A stretch of 64,000 nt of DNA from Chelydra serpentina (lineage: Eukaryota > Chordata > Testudines > Chelydridae). Positions 21,620 to 32,761 of the stretch are shown piece after piece. The stretch spans positions 39,125,001-39,189,000 of the forward strand of contig JBAIAC010000004.1 of the NCBI GenBank assembly GCA_037349315.1, given 5' to 3'. The notes beneath the pieces were generated by a model. The model ran no database searches. It saw only the letters and a list, made by a program, of their open reading frames with translations, and was not told the DNA's origin. The number at the start of each line of letters is the position of its first letter. Position 1 is the first letter of the stretch. The position numbers and the translations under genes were made by a program.

Positions 21620-22725
21620 GAGTATGACAAAAGTTGCCGAGTTGTTCAGGACCTGTGGATAAGCCACTCTAAGGTGGATCTAGAATTCAAATATCAATCC
21701 CTTACTTCCCACAGCATGGAACCAGGAGAGCTTCAGGACCATCCCTGGGCGCAAACAGGATTAGCTATAGAAAGGACAGCTGATCACAGTGTAGAAACAT
21801 AGAAAAACCACATATAATACAAAGGAAAGCAATAAGGCAAAGAAAGGCATTCTTTGTTTAATAGTGTGGATAGCAGGCAGAACAAGCAAACTTATTCGTT
21901 GACTAGTTAAAGCGAAAGGGTAGCAACTTACACATTACAGAGAGAGACACCCAACATGACTGAAGAATCAATGAAGAAATAATATGTATCTTGGTATGCA
22001 AAAATCTTTTGGAGTAAACTAAGAGGGTTTATGGTGTCAAAAATGGAAGCAGAAGTGACCCTACCCAAATGCAAACTCTGGGAGTGCAGCTGCTGCCCCA
22101 CCCTGAAAAATGCATGACATTCCTTCTACAGCTAGCCAATTCTGCTGACCACTGTGGAAGGGTAGGGCAGGGCATCCATGGACCTGCCTTTCTCTACCAG
22201 TCTTGGGAGGCTTGTGCCGCTAATTGTGCTTAGGTGCATACAAGGGCTGCAGTTGTGCTCATCTCCATTTCAGGAGGCTTAAAGCCACTGGTGCTGGCCA
22301 CAATCTGTCCTGCCACAAAGAGAATGTTCTTTCCTCTTTTCAGGTGTAAGATCTAAGAGGGCAAATCCCACAATTGTTCTCAGTTATAATTGATAAAATT
22401 ATTGTGGCTTGCATGGGAGTAGCTGTGCAGAATTTGGTTCCTTACCTTATTTTAGTAAAGGGGAGCTATATTAACCCTTGAGTGCCACCTCATTTTAAGC
22501 TGTGATGGATCTTTTGGCTCGTGATCATTTCACTAGCCCAAACTCGTTCTTATGCTAGTTAAGTGTGCAACTCAGATCAGTATTAGCTATGGAATCTGTG
22601 TCCTTATAATATTACGGAGAGACTGTAGTCTTGTCATAGTTAAGGTTCTAGCTGGGTTTCATAGTAAGCCCTATGTTTAGACCATTTATAACTTTGGCTA
22701 GCAAATTAGTTTGGCCTGAATCATG
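21620..22725. other. Gene-free interval
   Basis: Unique-looking sequence between the Harbinger element and the CR1. No supported exon, terminal repeat or RNA gene was found. Confidence 0.35.
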
Positions 22726-25721
22726 GAATCATAGAATCTCAGGGTTGGAAGGGACCTCAGGAGGTCATCTAGTCCAACCCCCTGCTCAAAGCAGGGCCAA
22801 ACCCAACTAAATCATCCCAGCCAGGGCTTTGTCAAGCCTGACCTTAAAAACCTCTAAGGAAGGAGATTCCACCACCTCCCTAGGTAACCCATTCCAGTTC
22901 TTCACCACCCTACTAGTGAAAAAGTTTTTCCTAATATCCAACCTAAACCTCCCCCTCTGCAACTTGAGACCATTACTCCTTGTTCTGTCATCTTCTACCA
23001 CTGAGAACAGTCTAGATCCATCCTCTTTGGAACCGCCTTTCAGGTAGTTGAAAGCAGCTATCAAATCCCCCCTCATTCTTCTCTTCTGCAGGCTAAACAA
23101 TCCCAGTTCCCTCAGCCTCTCCTCATAAGTCATGTGCTCCAGCCCCCTAATCATTTTTGTTGCCCTCCGCTGGACTCTTTCCAATTTATCCACATCCTTC
23201 TTGTGGTGTGGGGCCCAAAACTGGACACAGTACTCCAAATGAGGCCTCACCAATGCCGAATAGAGGGGAATGATCACGTCCCTCGATCTCCTGGAAATGC
23301 CCCAACTTATGCAACCCAAAATGCCATTAGCCTTCTTGGCAACAAGAGCACACTGTTGATTCATATTCAGCTTTTCGTCCACCGTAACCCCTAGGTTCTT
23401 TTCTGCAGAACTCCTGCCCAGCCATTCGGTCCCTAGTCTGTAGCAGTGCATGGGATTCTTCCGTCCTAAGTGCAGGACTCTGCACTTGTCCTTGTTGAAC
23501 CTCATCAGATTTCTTTTGGCCCAATCCTCTAATTTGTCTAGTTCCCTCTGTATCCTATCCCTACCCTCCAGTGTATCAACCACTCCTCCCAGTTTAGTGT
23601 CATCTGCAAACTTGCTAAGGGTGCAGTCCACACCATCCTCCAGATCGTTAATGAAGATATTGAACAAAACCGGCCCCAGCACTGACCCTTGGGGCACTCC
23701 ACTTGATACCGGCTGCCAACTAGACATGGAACCATTGATCACTACCCGTTGAGCCCGACCATCTAGCCAGTTTTCTATCCACCTTACCGTCCATTCATCC
23801 AGCCTATACTTCTTTTACTTGCTGGCAAGAATACTGTGGGAGACTGTATCAAAAGCTTTGCTAAAGTCAAGAAATAGCACATCCACTGCTTTCCCCTCAT
23901 CCACAGAGCCGGTTATCTCATCATAGAAGGCAATTAGGTTAGTCAGGCATGACTTGCCCTTGGTGAATCCATGCTGACTGTTCCTGATCACTTTCCCCTC
24001 CTTTAAGTGGTTCAGAATTGATTCCTTGAGGACCTGTTCCATGATTTTTCCAGGGACTGAGGTGAGACTGACTGGCCTGTAGTTCCCCGGATCTTCCTTC
24101 TTCCCTTTTTTAAAGATGGGCACTACATTCGCTTTTTTCCAGTCACCCGGGACCTCCCCCGATTGCCATGATTTTTCAAAGATAATGGCAATGGCTCTGC
24201 AATCACATCGGCCAACTCCTTTAGCACCCTCGGACTTGTGCTCGTCCAGCTTTTCTAAATAGTCCCAAACTACTTCTTTCTCCACAGAGGGCTGGTCACC
24301 TCCTCCCCGTACCGTGCTGAGGAGTGCAGCTGTCTGGGAGCTGACCTTGTCTGTGAAGACAGAGGCAAAAAAAAGCATTGAGTAGACTAGCTTTCTCCAC
24401 ATCCTCTGTCACTAGGTTCCCTCCCTCATTCAGCAAGGGGCCCACACTTTCCTTGATTTTCTTCTTGTTGCTAACATACCTGAAGAAACCATTCTTGTTA
24501 CTCCTAACATCTCCGGCTAGCTGCAACTCCAATTGTGATTTGGCCTTCCTAATTTCACTCCTGCATGCCTGAGCAATACTTTTATACTCCTCCCTGGTCA
24601 TTAGTCCAATCTTCCACTTCTTGTAAGCTGCTTTTTTGTGTTTAAGACGAGCAAGGATTTCACTGTTAAGCCAAGCTGGTCGCCTGCCATATTTACTTTT
24701 CTTTCTACACATCGGGATGGTTTGTTCCTGCAACCTCAATATGGATTCTTTAAAATACAGCCAGCTTTCCTCGACTCCTCTCCCCGTCATGTTGTTCTCC
24801 CAGGGGACCTTGCCCATCAGTTCCCTGACGGAGTCGAAGTCTGCTTTTCTGAAGTCCAGGGTCTCTGTTCTACTGCTCTCCTTTCTTCCTTGTGTCAGGA
24901 TCCTGAACTCGACCATCTCAGGTTCCCATCCACTATCGCTTCCTCTACTATTTCTTCCCTGTTTGTGAGCAGCAGGTCAAGAAGAGCTTTTCCCCTAGTT
25001 GGTTCCTCCAGCACTTGCACCAGGAAATTGTCCCCTACACTTTCCAGAAACTTCCTGGATTGTCTGTGCATTGCTGTATTGCTCTCCCAGCAGATATCGG
25101 GGTGATTAAAGTCACCCATGAGAACCAGGGCCTGTGATCTAGAAACTTCTGTTAGTTGCTGGAAGAAAGCCTCGTCCACCTCATCCCCCTGGTCTGGTGG
25201 TCTGTAGCAGACTCCCACCACGACATTACCCTTGTTGCTTGCACTTCTAAATGTAATCCAGAGACTCTCAGGTTTTTCTGCAGTTTCATACTGGAGCTCT
25301 GAGCAGTCATACTGCTCTCTTACATACAACGCAACTCCTCCACCTTTTCTGCCCTGCCTATCCTTCCTGAACAGTTTATATCCATCCATGACAGTACTCC
25401 AATCATGTGAGTTATCCCACCAAGTCTCTGTTATTCCAACTACATCCTAATTCCTTGACTGTGCCAGGACTTCCAGTTCTCCCTGCTTGTTCCCCAGGCT
25501 TCTTGCATTTGTGTATAGGCATTTAAGATAACTCACTGATCGTCCTGCTGTCCCAGTGTGGGGCAGGAGCCCTCCCCTCTTGCACTCAGGTACTTGTGCT
25601 TCCTCACGATATCCCACTTCCCCACTTACCTCGGGGCTTTGGTCTCCTTCCCCCGGTGAACCTAGTTTAAAGCCCTCCTCACTAGGTTAGCCAGCCTGCT
25701 TGCAAAGATGCTCTTCCCTCC
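22726..25721 (-). mobile_element. CR1 LINE, near full length in ORF2
   Basis: On the minus strand the element runs from about 25721 (5' side) to the 3' terminus at 22726, where the plus strand reads GAATCATAGAATCTCAG, the complement of the CR1 terminal repeat. It holds endonuclease and reverse transcriptase (see ORF2). Upstream of the endonuclease, the segment 25450-25721 still resembles the ORF1-ORF2 junction region, but no clear ORF1 remains. The sequence is very close to the plus-strand copy at 56060-58945, so both derive from one young subfamily. Confidence 0.93.
22807..25389 (-). pseudogene. CR1 ORF2 (endonuclease-reverse transcriptase), multiply broken
   Basis: The apurinic-type endonuclease is encoded at about 25389-24895 ([44 protein letters not shown]). 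The linker is at 24916-24296 in another frame, fingers-palm at 24402-23815 ([23 protein letters not shown], and [11 protein letters not shown] with the first catalytic Asp), and palm-thumb at 23742-22807 ([12 protein letters not shown], then [10 protein letters not shown] with the catalytic Asp pair). Breaks: a frame change near 24900 at the endonuclease end, one near 24350, a 23-bp deletion near 24237 relative to the other copy, and TTA-to-TAA at about 23818. The protein nicks target DNA and copies CR1 RNA. This copy cannot do so. Confidence 0.92.
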
Positions 25722-25729
25722 CTGTGAAA

Positions 25730-26600
25730 GAAAAGGAGAATTTTCTGAAGTGATTGGAAAAAAAATTGGTCAAAGTGGTTTAGAGTTACAGGACACACAA
25801 AAAAAAACCCCAAGACAAAACAAAATGAAACATCACCCTACTTTCCAATATTGACATTTATTTAACATTACTGTAAAGGGGGAACTCACTTCTTAAGCAC
25901 CTCCTACCAGATGGGTGTGGTATTGCAGTCCTTTTCTCACCCTCTGCAGACAGAGCTTGGTGGGGCTTCAGTGCCTTGGCCCTCCGGCAGAGTCACAAAA
26001 TTTAAATGAACTCTTTCTGGGGTATTAAAGAGTTCAACAAATAAGCAGTTTATTCCCCTTCACAGGGTTTTCAGCCTCAGCTCCAAGTCCTTTAATTCAA
26101 CATTTTGTTCAGGCTCCCCAATAAGACTTGTCCCCTTCTTGGGGTTTACATCATTTTGCTTGTGGCCAGTAGGGGAAACTGGGCCACTGTGAAGCAGGGT
26201 CCAATCAGGGACCCTATACACAGCAGCCATGCACTGCTTACTCCAGTCCATCACTTCTATTTTCCTAGGCCTCTTCTTACTAGGCCTCTTTTGTCTCCAG
26301 CTCTACTTCAGGACTAGCATTCTCAGGGTCATCTCTGGTACCATACCAGAAAGGAACACCCTTCTTCTCTTTTCACTCCCAGCCAGGAACTAAAGTGCTA
26401 AGTCCAAGCAGCTCCTTTTATCTGGGCCAGAAGGTCCCTGATTGGCTGTTACTAGCCCCTCTTGCCTGTGGAGGACCAGGTCTCTCTAGCTTCCAAAATG
26501 GCTGCTCCAGACAGTTCTCTCTAGGCAAGCTTTGAGGACTTATCTATACTGCTCTTTTCTTCTCAGCTTGCTGCTTCTTGGGGTGGGGTCTGATTTGACT
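25730..26600. other. Gene-free interval, LTR-like repeat on the minus strand suspected
   Basis: No exon is supported. The complement of about 25880-26580 has the look of a retroelement leader or LTR: 'tgattggct' CCAAT-like words and a 'ccaaaatggctgctcc' segment. Neither ends nor a target duplication were found. It adjoins the second gypsy remnant. Confidence 0.25.
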
Positions 26601-26630
26601 CTAAAATGTGCATTATAAATTGCTGTTTCA

Positions 26631-27190
26631 ATGGAGATTACTGCTAAAATTGGCAGAGAGTTGCAACAACAGCATGTAATTTATGCAACAAATAAACTGT
26701 GCATCAAACAGAAAGCACAACATGGAGAACATTCAAAGACTGTGTGTTTTCATTGTGGGACACAGTCTCACAATGCTAAAGGTTGTTGGTGTAAAGACAA
26801 ACCATGTAGAAACTGCAAGAAATTGGGGTATACACAGAAGATGAGCAGGTCAGTGGAAAAAATACAAACACTATCTCACAAAGGCAATTCCAGAGAGTTT
26901 TAAATTAATCAGACTGCAGATAACATGGAATCTTCTGAGAATGTTGTAGCATCTCTACAACTGTTTAGAAGACAGTAAATGGAGTGTTATTTTACTTCCT
27001 TTACAAATGGAAGGCGTATGACTTACAATGGAGTTTGACACAGGATCTTCTGTTTCGGTAATTTCTCTGCAGAATTATCAGAGAATACTTTAAAAGGTGA
27101 TGTTGCAGAAAACCTCAGTGCGTCTAACAATATATAGAGGAGGAAATCTATATATGTGTAATTATGGTGAAGGCAACATACAGTAAAACT
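26631..27190 (+). pseudogene. Second Ty3/gypsy lineage: zinc knuckles and protease remnant
   Basis: The frame 26631-26903 encodes CFHCGTQSHNAKGC, an intact CX2CX4HX4C knuckle. A second knuckle follows (CRNCKKLGYTQKMS) in which His and the last Cys are replaced. About 150 bp on, another frame encodes MEFDTGSSVSVIS, the retropepsin active-site loop, preceded by an in-frame stop. Two tandem knuckles then protease is the layout of K02A2.6/Kabuki-like gypsy elements. It differs from the single-knuckle remnant at 10.9 kb. No RT or integrase follows, so only a fragment remains. Confidence 0.65.
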
Positions 27191-27390
27191 GTAAACTACT
27201 GCTCTGGCAGAGTTCTAGGTGGCTTCTACAATGAAAGATAGGGTGGTGCAGTAGAGGTTTCCCAAACCATTTAAAGGGATATTATTCCTCAGTTCCTTTA
27301 CACAGCAGGCAGAGATTCTGCAAAGCTCTTATGATCCACCCTGCACGGAATAGGAAGAGTTGGGCCTGGGAACCTTGTGGAGCTTCATTG

Positions 27391-27689
27391 ACGGCTCAGC
27401 CAAAAGCTAGTTCATCATTTATCAGTAAGGTATTTCCTGGATAATATCACACTCTCTAACTTCACCACCTCAACCAAGCTTCACAGTCATCATCGCTGCA
27501 TACAGTATTAAATTGTTTGTTTAAAACGTGTGTGTATACAGTTTTTTTGTTGGTGAAAATTTTTTCCCTGGAACCTAACCCCCCCTATTTACATTAATTC
27601 TTATGGAGAAATTGGATTCACTTAACATCGTTTCGCTTAAAGTCGCATTTTTCAAGAACATAACTACAACGTTAAGCGAGGAGTTCCTG
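27391..27689 (+). mobile_element. TA-flanked MITE, right half (same family as 531-1345)
   Basis: The sequence matches about 1068-1345 in order: 'ctagttcatca', 'agtaagg', 'caaccaagcttcaca', 'tcatcatc', 'ttgtttgtttaaaac', 'cctggaacctaacccccc' and the terminus GTTAAGCGAGGAGTTCCTG at 27689, followed by TA. The left half is missing. It has fewer mutations in the terminal CpG words than the 0.5-1.3 kb copy. Confidence 0.7.
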
Positions 27690-27889
27690 TATAGTAACCT
27701 ACTATCGAGTGTATAATGTCACATTATATGACCTTTTGAGAGATCATTTTTGGTTAAATAAGATACATGCAATGAAAACACTTGAATGTAAAATATATTT
27801 TGATACATATTAATTTGTTTATAAATATCATTAAATATATATATAGCTTAAAATTAGGCTTGGCATAATTCATTTTTAAATAAGTTTGA

Positions 27890-28320
27890 CAGATAATATT
27901 GATATTAATTTTTACGCATTTTCCCCAATTGGTATTTAGTTAAATTTTCACAGTTGCAGGAAGCTATGGTGGGGTCAGGCAATGTGGGGAATCAGACAAT
28001 TATTATTTAATGACAGTAGTAGTTGAGATTCAAAAAGTTAAAGATTTGTAACCATTAAAACACAAATTGTTAACGTCAAATGTCAAAATACATAAAGTAG
28101 ATAGTCTTAAATCAAACTCTAATATGTTTTCAAGTAGCATTTTTCTTACTTTGTCCATCTGTAAATTTCTATTACTATCAATGGAAAAAAAATTTCAACA
28201 GTTGTATGTATGGTGAAATTGATATTTATCAACACTTACTGATAAAAATCTAATCCTTACAAGCCTAGTTAAAACTCATAATGAAAAATACAGGTAACGT
28301 ATTGTTGAAAGCAATTTCAA
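27890..28320 (+). repeat. AT-rich dispersed repeat, copy 1
   Basis: The part from about 28125 to 28290 shares ordered words with 55495-55620: 'caag(t/c)agcattt', 'tgtatggtgaaat(t/g)gatattta', 'taatcctt(a/c)(c/a)aagccta'. No ORF or termini are evident. The element class is unknown. Confidence 0.5.
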
Positions 28321-28329
28321 TTTTTTTCA

Positions 28330-28440
28330 AGATTGTGTTAGTGCCCAGAGACCCCTATCAGGATTGGGGGCCCATTGCTTTAGGTACTGTGTAAACACAT
28401 ACAAACGTAAGATGCCTGTCATGAAGAGCTTAAGTCTAAA
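28330..28440 (-). repeat. LINE 3' tail, same family as 44.5-46.2 kb
   Basis: The complement reads 'aagctcttcatgacaggcat', then a 'gtgtttacacagtacctaaagcaatgg' type phrase. This parallels 46100-46210 ('attgtaggcttctggggaag', 'tgtgtttgtacacagtgg', 'tcctagtcaatgac'). Only the 3' end survives. Confidence 0.45.
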
Positions 28441-28552
28441 AAACAGCTCAGTGCCTAATGCAGCTCAATAAAACAGAGAAGGGTAGTGGAAATGATTACA
28501 GCATACAAACAAAGTGATTAAGGTGTAATGGGCCCATATTGTTAATCGTGTA

Positions 28553-28990
28553 TGTGACGGGTTGCCCCACTTTAAGGTGCCACCTGATGTACAAGGATAC
28601 CACTGAGCCTGCCTGTTCCACCAGGGCCCCCTTTCCCCTGTCTTTCTGAGCCAGGTTCTTAAGCCTCCTCTAGCACACACACAGGCAGGGCCACACCCAG
28701 CTGCAGAAAGACACACACTGAGATCAGCTCTGGAAAGACTCAGTTTAAGGGACTTGCCCCAGCACTCATGTGCTCACCTTCCTTGGAGTGCAGACCCACA
28801 GGTATATTGTCTTGTGTTGCTTAGAAAGATCTGAACAGCGCAAGCGCATAAAAATTCGCCCTCTCCCTCAATGTGAAGAGAGATATGCACAGCTTCTTGC
28901 CCCCCCCCTCACCAGATATGGATTGCACAAACTGGGTTTAATAATAAACAAAAACAAGTTTCTTAACTATAAAAGGTAGATTTAAAAAGA
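28553..28990. other. LTR-retroelement-like repeat, no coding domain
   Basis: The segment starts TGTGACGGGTTGCCCC and ends in an A-rich stretch just before the hAT fragment. I recognise it as a recurrent turtle sequence, probably from an LTR retroelement. No protease, RT or integrase motif is visible. The open frame on the minus strand at 28465-28716 is not credible as a gene. Confidence 0.3.
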
Positions 28991-28998
28991 TTATAAGA

Positions 28999-29140
28999 CA
29001 GTGGTGGGCAACCTGCGGCCCGCGGGCCACACACAGCCCATCAGGGTAATCCACTGGCGGGCCACGAGACAGTGTTTACATTAACTGTCCGCAGGCACCG
29101 CTGCTCGCAGCTCCCAGTGGCTGCGGTTCGCGGCCGCCCG
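28999..29140 (+). mobile_element. hAT-type palindromic MITE, left half only
   Basis: The fragment starts CAGTGGTGGGCAACCTGCGG, with 'ggcgggccacgagacagtgt' and 'gctcccagtggctgcggttc' downstream. These match the left half of a common sauropsid hAT MITE whose right half would be the inverse complement. It stops at about 29140, so no right terminus or duplication can be tested. Confidence 0.6.
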
Positions 29141-29152
29141 GTTTATAGTTTA

Positions 29153-29510
29153 TCATTTATTATTATAATTAATTGCAGTGACATCTTTTTCTTCTTCTTC
29201 AAGTGACATCTCCAATATGGAGGTTATCAACAACCACCTTCCATCTTTTGCTGTCACGACAGGCACAGCATTGTAAAACTTCCACTCTTCTTTGGATACC
29301 AGCCCATCTGACGATTTTTCCAATGTAACTGGCTTTCTTCCTCTTCTTGATTTGCCTGTGATCTTGTCTGACAGTCTGAGTGCTGGAATCAAGTCACTCT
29401 GCGATTGATGATCAGTGTGTTCACAGAAATATGCTATTCTCCTACCTAGGATCTTAAGTAATTGTGCTATTTTTAAATTCATCCTTCTCATCATCTCATC
29501 TATAGTTCTG
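29153..29510 (-). pseudogene. LINE ORF C-terminal remnant (class uncertain)
   Basis: The minus-strand frame 29494-29153 is Lys/Arg-rich. It encodes KSRRGRKPVTLEK and VSKEEWKFYNAV, then ends in a Glu run (LEMSLEEEEK). The 3' end is (GAA)n-like, followed by ATTATAATAATAA. A Gly-Arg-Arg-Gly-Arg-Pro phrase followed by a Trp-Arg word and an acidic end resembles the C-terminus of RTE- or L1-type ORF2. The match is weak. Confidence 0.3.
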
Positions 29511-29519
29511 GTTATTTAG

Positions 29520-30110
29520 CTATATTATTTTTCCAATTTTCCAGTAGTCGATTTTATACATGATGCCTGGTCACCCACATCAGTGCACCCACTATTCCAT
29601 TTTACACTGTCTTGCCTGGGTACAAGGAAGCTAGTCAGAGTGCAAGGCTTCTTTGCAGGTTTAATTATACTGTACAACTTTCCATGTCAGGTGGTAGTAG
29701 CGGGTAGTTTCACAGGGAGGCCCCCAAATATCATCTATGAGCAAATATCATTGACGCCTTGGGGATCATCAGCCTTTCCAGAATTCCTTTTGATAGGGCA
29801 ATTGCATGCCACTATGGTTAGGATTGGCTGCAGGCTTATTTAATTGCAGCCTACATTTGCCATGTCCAGTACTGTCTTTGGGCTTTTGTGGTATTTTATA
29901 GGGGCAGCAGTGCCACGGCACTGCTGCTCCACCGCACCTTATCAGTACTGCGTCAGATTGCCTGCAATTGCTTATTTGACATGTCTCCCTGGTTATATTG
30001 CAACTAGCCTTCATAGCTGAAGGCCGTTCCACTATCTGCAACCATGGATATGCTCGGTGATAGATGCTGCTGCCCCTTGGAATGATTACCCAGGGCACTT
30101 AGGGACCCAA
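29520..30110. other. Gene-free interval
   Basis: There is no supported exon. A minus-strand frame of 109 codons (30098-29769) lacks a recognisable domain. A short palindrome, GCAGTGCCACGGCACTGC, lies at about 29908-29925. Confidence 0.3.
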
Positions 30111-30111
30111 A

Positions 30112-30200
30112 TCATAGACCTGTACCCCATTGTGCTAGGCACTGTATGAACACACAAAAAAAGACTGTTCCAGTCTGAAGGAATTTATAAGCTTCTGTTT
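30112..30200 (-). repeat. LINE 3' tail, same family as 44.5-46.2 kb
   Basis: 'ccccattgtgctaggcactg' on the plus strand is the complement of the 3' end typical of this amniote LINE family. Downstream words ('agactgttcc', 'aaggaatttataagctt') continue the match. Non-coding. Confidence 0.5.
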
Positions 30201-30219
30201 CTTCTTTCTTTCATTTTTA

Positions 30220-30255
30220 TGTATGTATGTATATATGTATGTATGTATGTATGTA
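30220..30255 (+). repeat. (GTAT)n microsatellite
   Basis: About nine GTAT units, with one ATAT interruption, run from 30220 to 30255. Length is likely to vary between individuals. Confidence 0.85.
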
Positions 30256-30591
30256 CTTAGTATAGGATGGGGTTGGGCTGAGAAATGGCAGAAGGAGTTG
30301 AGTAAATTGGAGCAAGAAAGTGGGATACAATAAGGAAGGGAAAAATAAACTGAGGAAGGAAAAATGGAAATGAGTACAGGAAATAAGGAGAGGAAGGAGA
30401 GAAGAATGGAAGCAGGGATAGTGAGACTGGAAACAGAGGGATTGTGAGGGAGATAGAAGAGGAAAAACAATGAATTAGTACACAGAAAATAATTATTTTT
30501 GTTACAACTTGTACAAGGGGCCAGATTCTATTTTCACTCACACTGGTCAGAGTAATTGCACTGACATTTTAAAAGGTATATGCTTTATTTG

Positions 30592-31049
30592 GGGTTTAGA
30601 CAGATGCTTTTCCAAGCCAGCCTTCAAATCAATTGTAATACATTGTAGGCTTGAAGTCTATGTAGTTTAAAGCTTCTTGTTCCCTACCACTTTCCAAGTG
30701 TTCACATATGCCAAACAGTGGTAGACACTTATTTTATCCAAATATTCCCTCTTCCTCCTTGAAAACGGTCATAGTTCCAGAGGCTCTGGGCCAGATTCTG
30801 TCCTCAGTTACAGTACTGTAAATCTTGATGGTGTTTAGGCTGAAGAGGGAGTCCCTGAATAAATAGAATATTCACTTTCTAATTCTGGAACAAGAGTCTA
30901 ACCATTCGTTCGCATGTGTGAACACTTGGGAATGTTGGTGGTAGTAGAAGGAAGCTTTAAACTACATACATTCCAACCCCACAATTTATTACACCTGATT
31001 CGAAGCTGGCTTGATACACTCATCAGGATTCCCATGAAAGCCTAAACCC
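30592..31049. repeat. Unrecognised foldback element with long inverted arms
   Basis: The left arm (30592 to about 30722) and the right arm (about 30890-31049, minus sense) match imperfectly over about 130 bp. Shared words include GGGTTTAG, AAGCCAGC, TGTAATA, ATTGT, ATGTAGTTTAAAGCTTC, CAAGTGTTCACA and GGT(A/T)AGAC. The 170-bp centre includes 'gggccagattctgtcctcag', itself a fragment of a common amniote repeat. No ORF is present. Flanks are T-rich (cttTATTT|GGGG and CCC|TTTTA), so a short T/A-rich duplication is possible but unproven. It looks like a MITE of a family I do not know. Confidence 0.6.
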
Positions 31050-32700
31050 TTTTAAAAATATGTTAAATATTTGATTTCGCCTTCTCAGTGAAAATACAAT
31101 GGACTTCTAGTTGCCACACTTTTACTTCATGAGACATAGAAGGTTATCACTCTTCACATAAGTCATTACTTATACTATTGGTTCAGCTCTGGTGAATTTA
31201 TCTACTTCCAGTCAATAATTTAGAACTTTTGTAGTGACGCTGCTGACATCAGACCTGTCCATGAGCTGTAGAGTGGAGAGTATAAATACATCAGTTTCAG
31301 ATCCATGGTGTTTATGAAGAGATATATTATACTTTTGTTTTTTTGTTTTTGAGCGAGAGCAAGTACTTTAAAACCATAAGATGGAATTGATTAATTTTAA
31401 TGGTATTTGTAAATAAGGTCAGTCTCACCATGGATCTGTGGATGACAAGACAGATAAAACTTGATACAACAATGCTTGAATTGGGAAGTATAGGTGTCTA
31501 TGCCATACTCTCACTTTTCACTGCTGTCAGTTGAAAAAATAATTAAAACATAATTGGTATATGCCATAACTTTTTTCCAAGCTTGAGTAATGAGACACTG
31601 AATTCAAAGCTAGGATTTGTGATCCTTTAGTGGAATTACGACTAGCAAAACTCCAGTAGAAAATACATACGTTTTTAAATTGCAAGCACAAATGTTCTAA
31701 TTTAAAAGTAAACTTTACATTCTGGTGTCCTAGTGATAATGATCTGTACTAATGTGTGAGTGACCCACATGACATTGCTAGTTCAGGTCTCTTGCTGGGA
31801 CTTTGTAGAGGCAGAGTGCTCAGCGGTTACTCTTTTGACTGATTAAATAGAATTACGGATTCCAGCTACAAATCCTGATTCAGAAAAGCACTTAAGCACA
31901 TGCTGAAGTCCATCCCTATTCAAAAAAACCCAAACACTTAAAATCACATTTAAGTCCCATTGACTTCATTAGGACTTAAACACATACTTAAAGTTAAGCA
32001 TGTACTTAAACACAGTTCCAGAATAAGGATGTTTTAATGAACAGAGAGACGTCTCAGTCATGTTTATTCCTCTGCTACTAGAAGGGTGGCCAAAGTATGT
32101 GGACCGTTGAGGATAAGTTAAATTTGTTTGATTCTCAGATACAAAGAACCCATAAAGCAAACAAAGAAAACAAAACTCTAAATGTAGAAATGGTAGAATA
32201 TATAATTTTATTTTTTTTTGTTTAATCTTAAACATTTCTCTGGTTTGTATGTATTTATTTAGCTGAACATTTTTCTGTTTTGGTTCAAACTATTTACAAT
32301 ATTTAAACTCAAAAGAATCCCTCACTGTGGATGGTGATTTACATAACTAAAAACGTCATCCTTTCATAGTCATTGAGTTAGACCTTTTTCATTATCACTT
32401 CATTTCTTTCTTGCATCAGACACAAAAATGGCATGTATGACATTGTACCGTAGGTGCCGTTAACCATGGGTCACATATGTTTTTCCCCATAGCAACAGGT
32501 GTTTTCGTCTTTCCAGGGCATCTACAGCTAGGGTGAAGAGCACTAATCACCCTTTCCTACCACCACCATATAGTAATGGTGTCACAAAAGTGTTTGGCTT
32601 GGGCTGTTGACTTCAGTCTGAGTCTCAGGGTGGGGCTGTTGTTAGGAACGAATTAGTTGTAGTGAGACAAAAGAAGCTTTAATATTTCTAGTCTATTCCC
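31050..32700. other. Gene-free interval with a short old repeat
   Basis: No exon is supported. About 31868-32010 contains 'agcacttaagcacatgctga' and 'tcccattgacttcattagga', a very common ancient amniote repeat. A second trace of it is near 62930-63010. The rest is AT-rich and featureless. Confidence 0.35.
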
Positions 32701-32761
32701 CGCATGAAAATTATTAGCCCAATACACCAAGGACACGCAGGAGAAGAGCCCAGCCCTTCAG

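Noticed and set aside
22829..25450. Plus-strand ORFs rich in Ser/Leu across 22.8-25.4 kb
   Set aside because: They are antisense shadows of the minus-strand CR1 ORF2. The same shadows occur on the minus strand at 56.5-58.8 kb.
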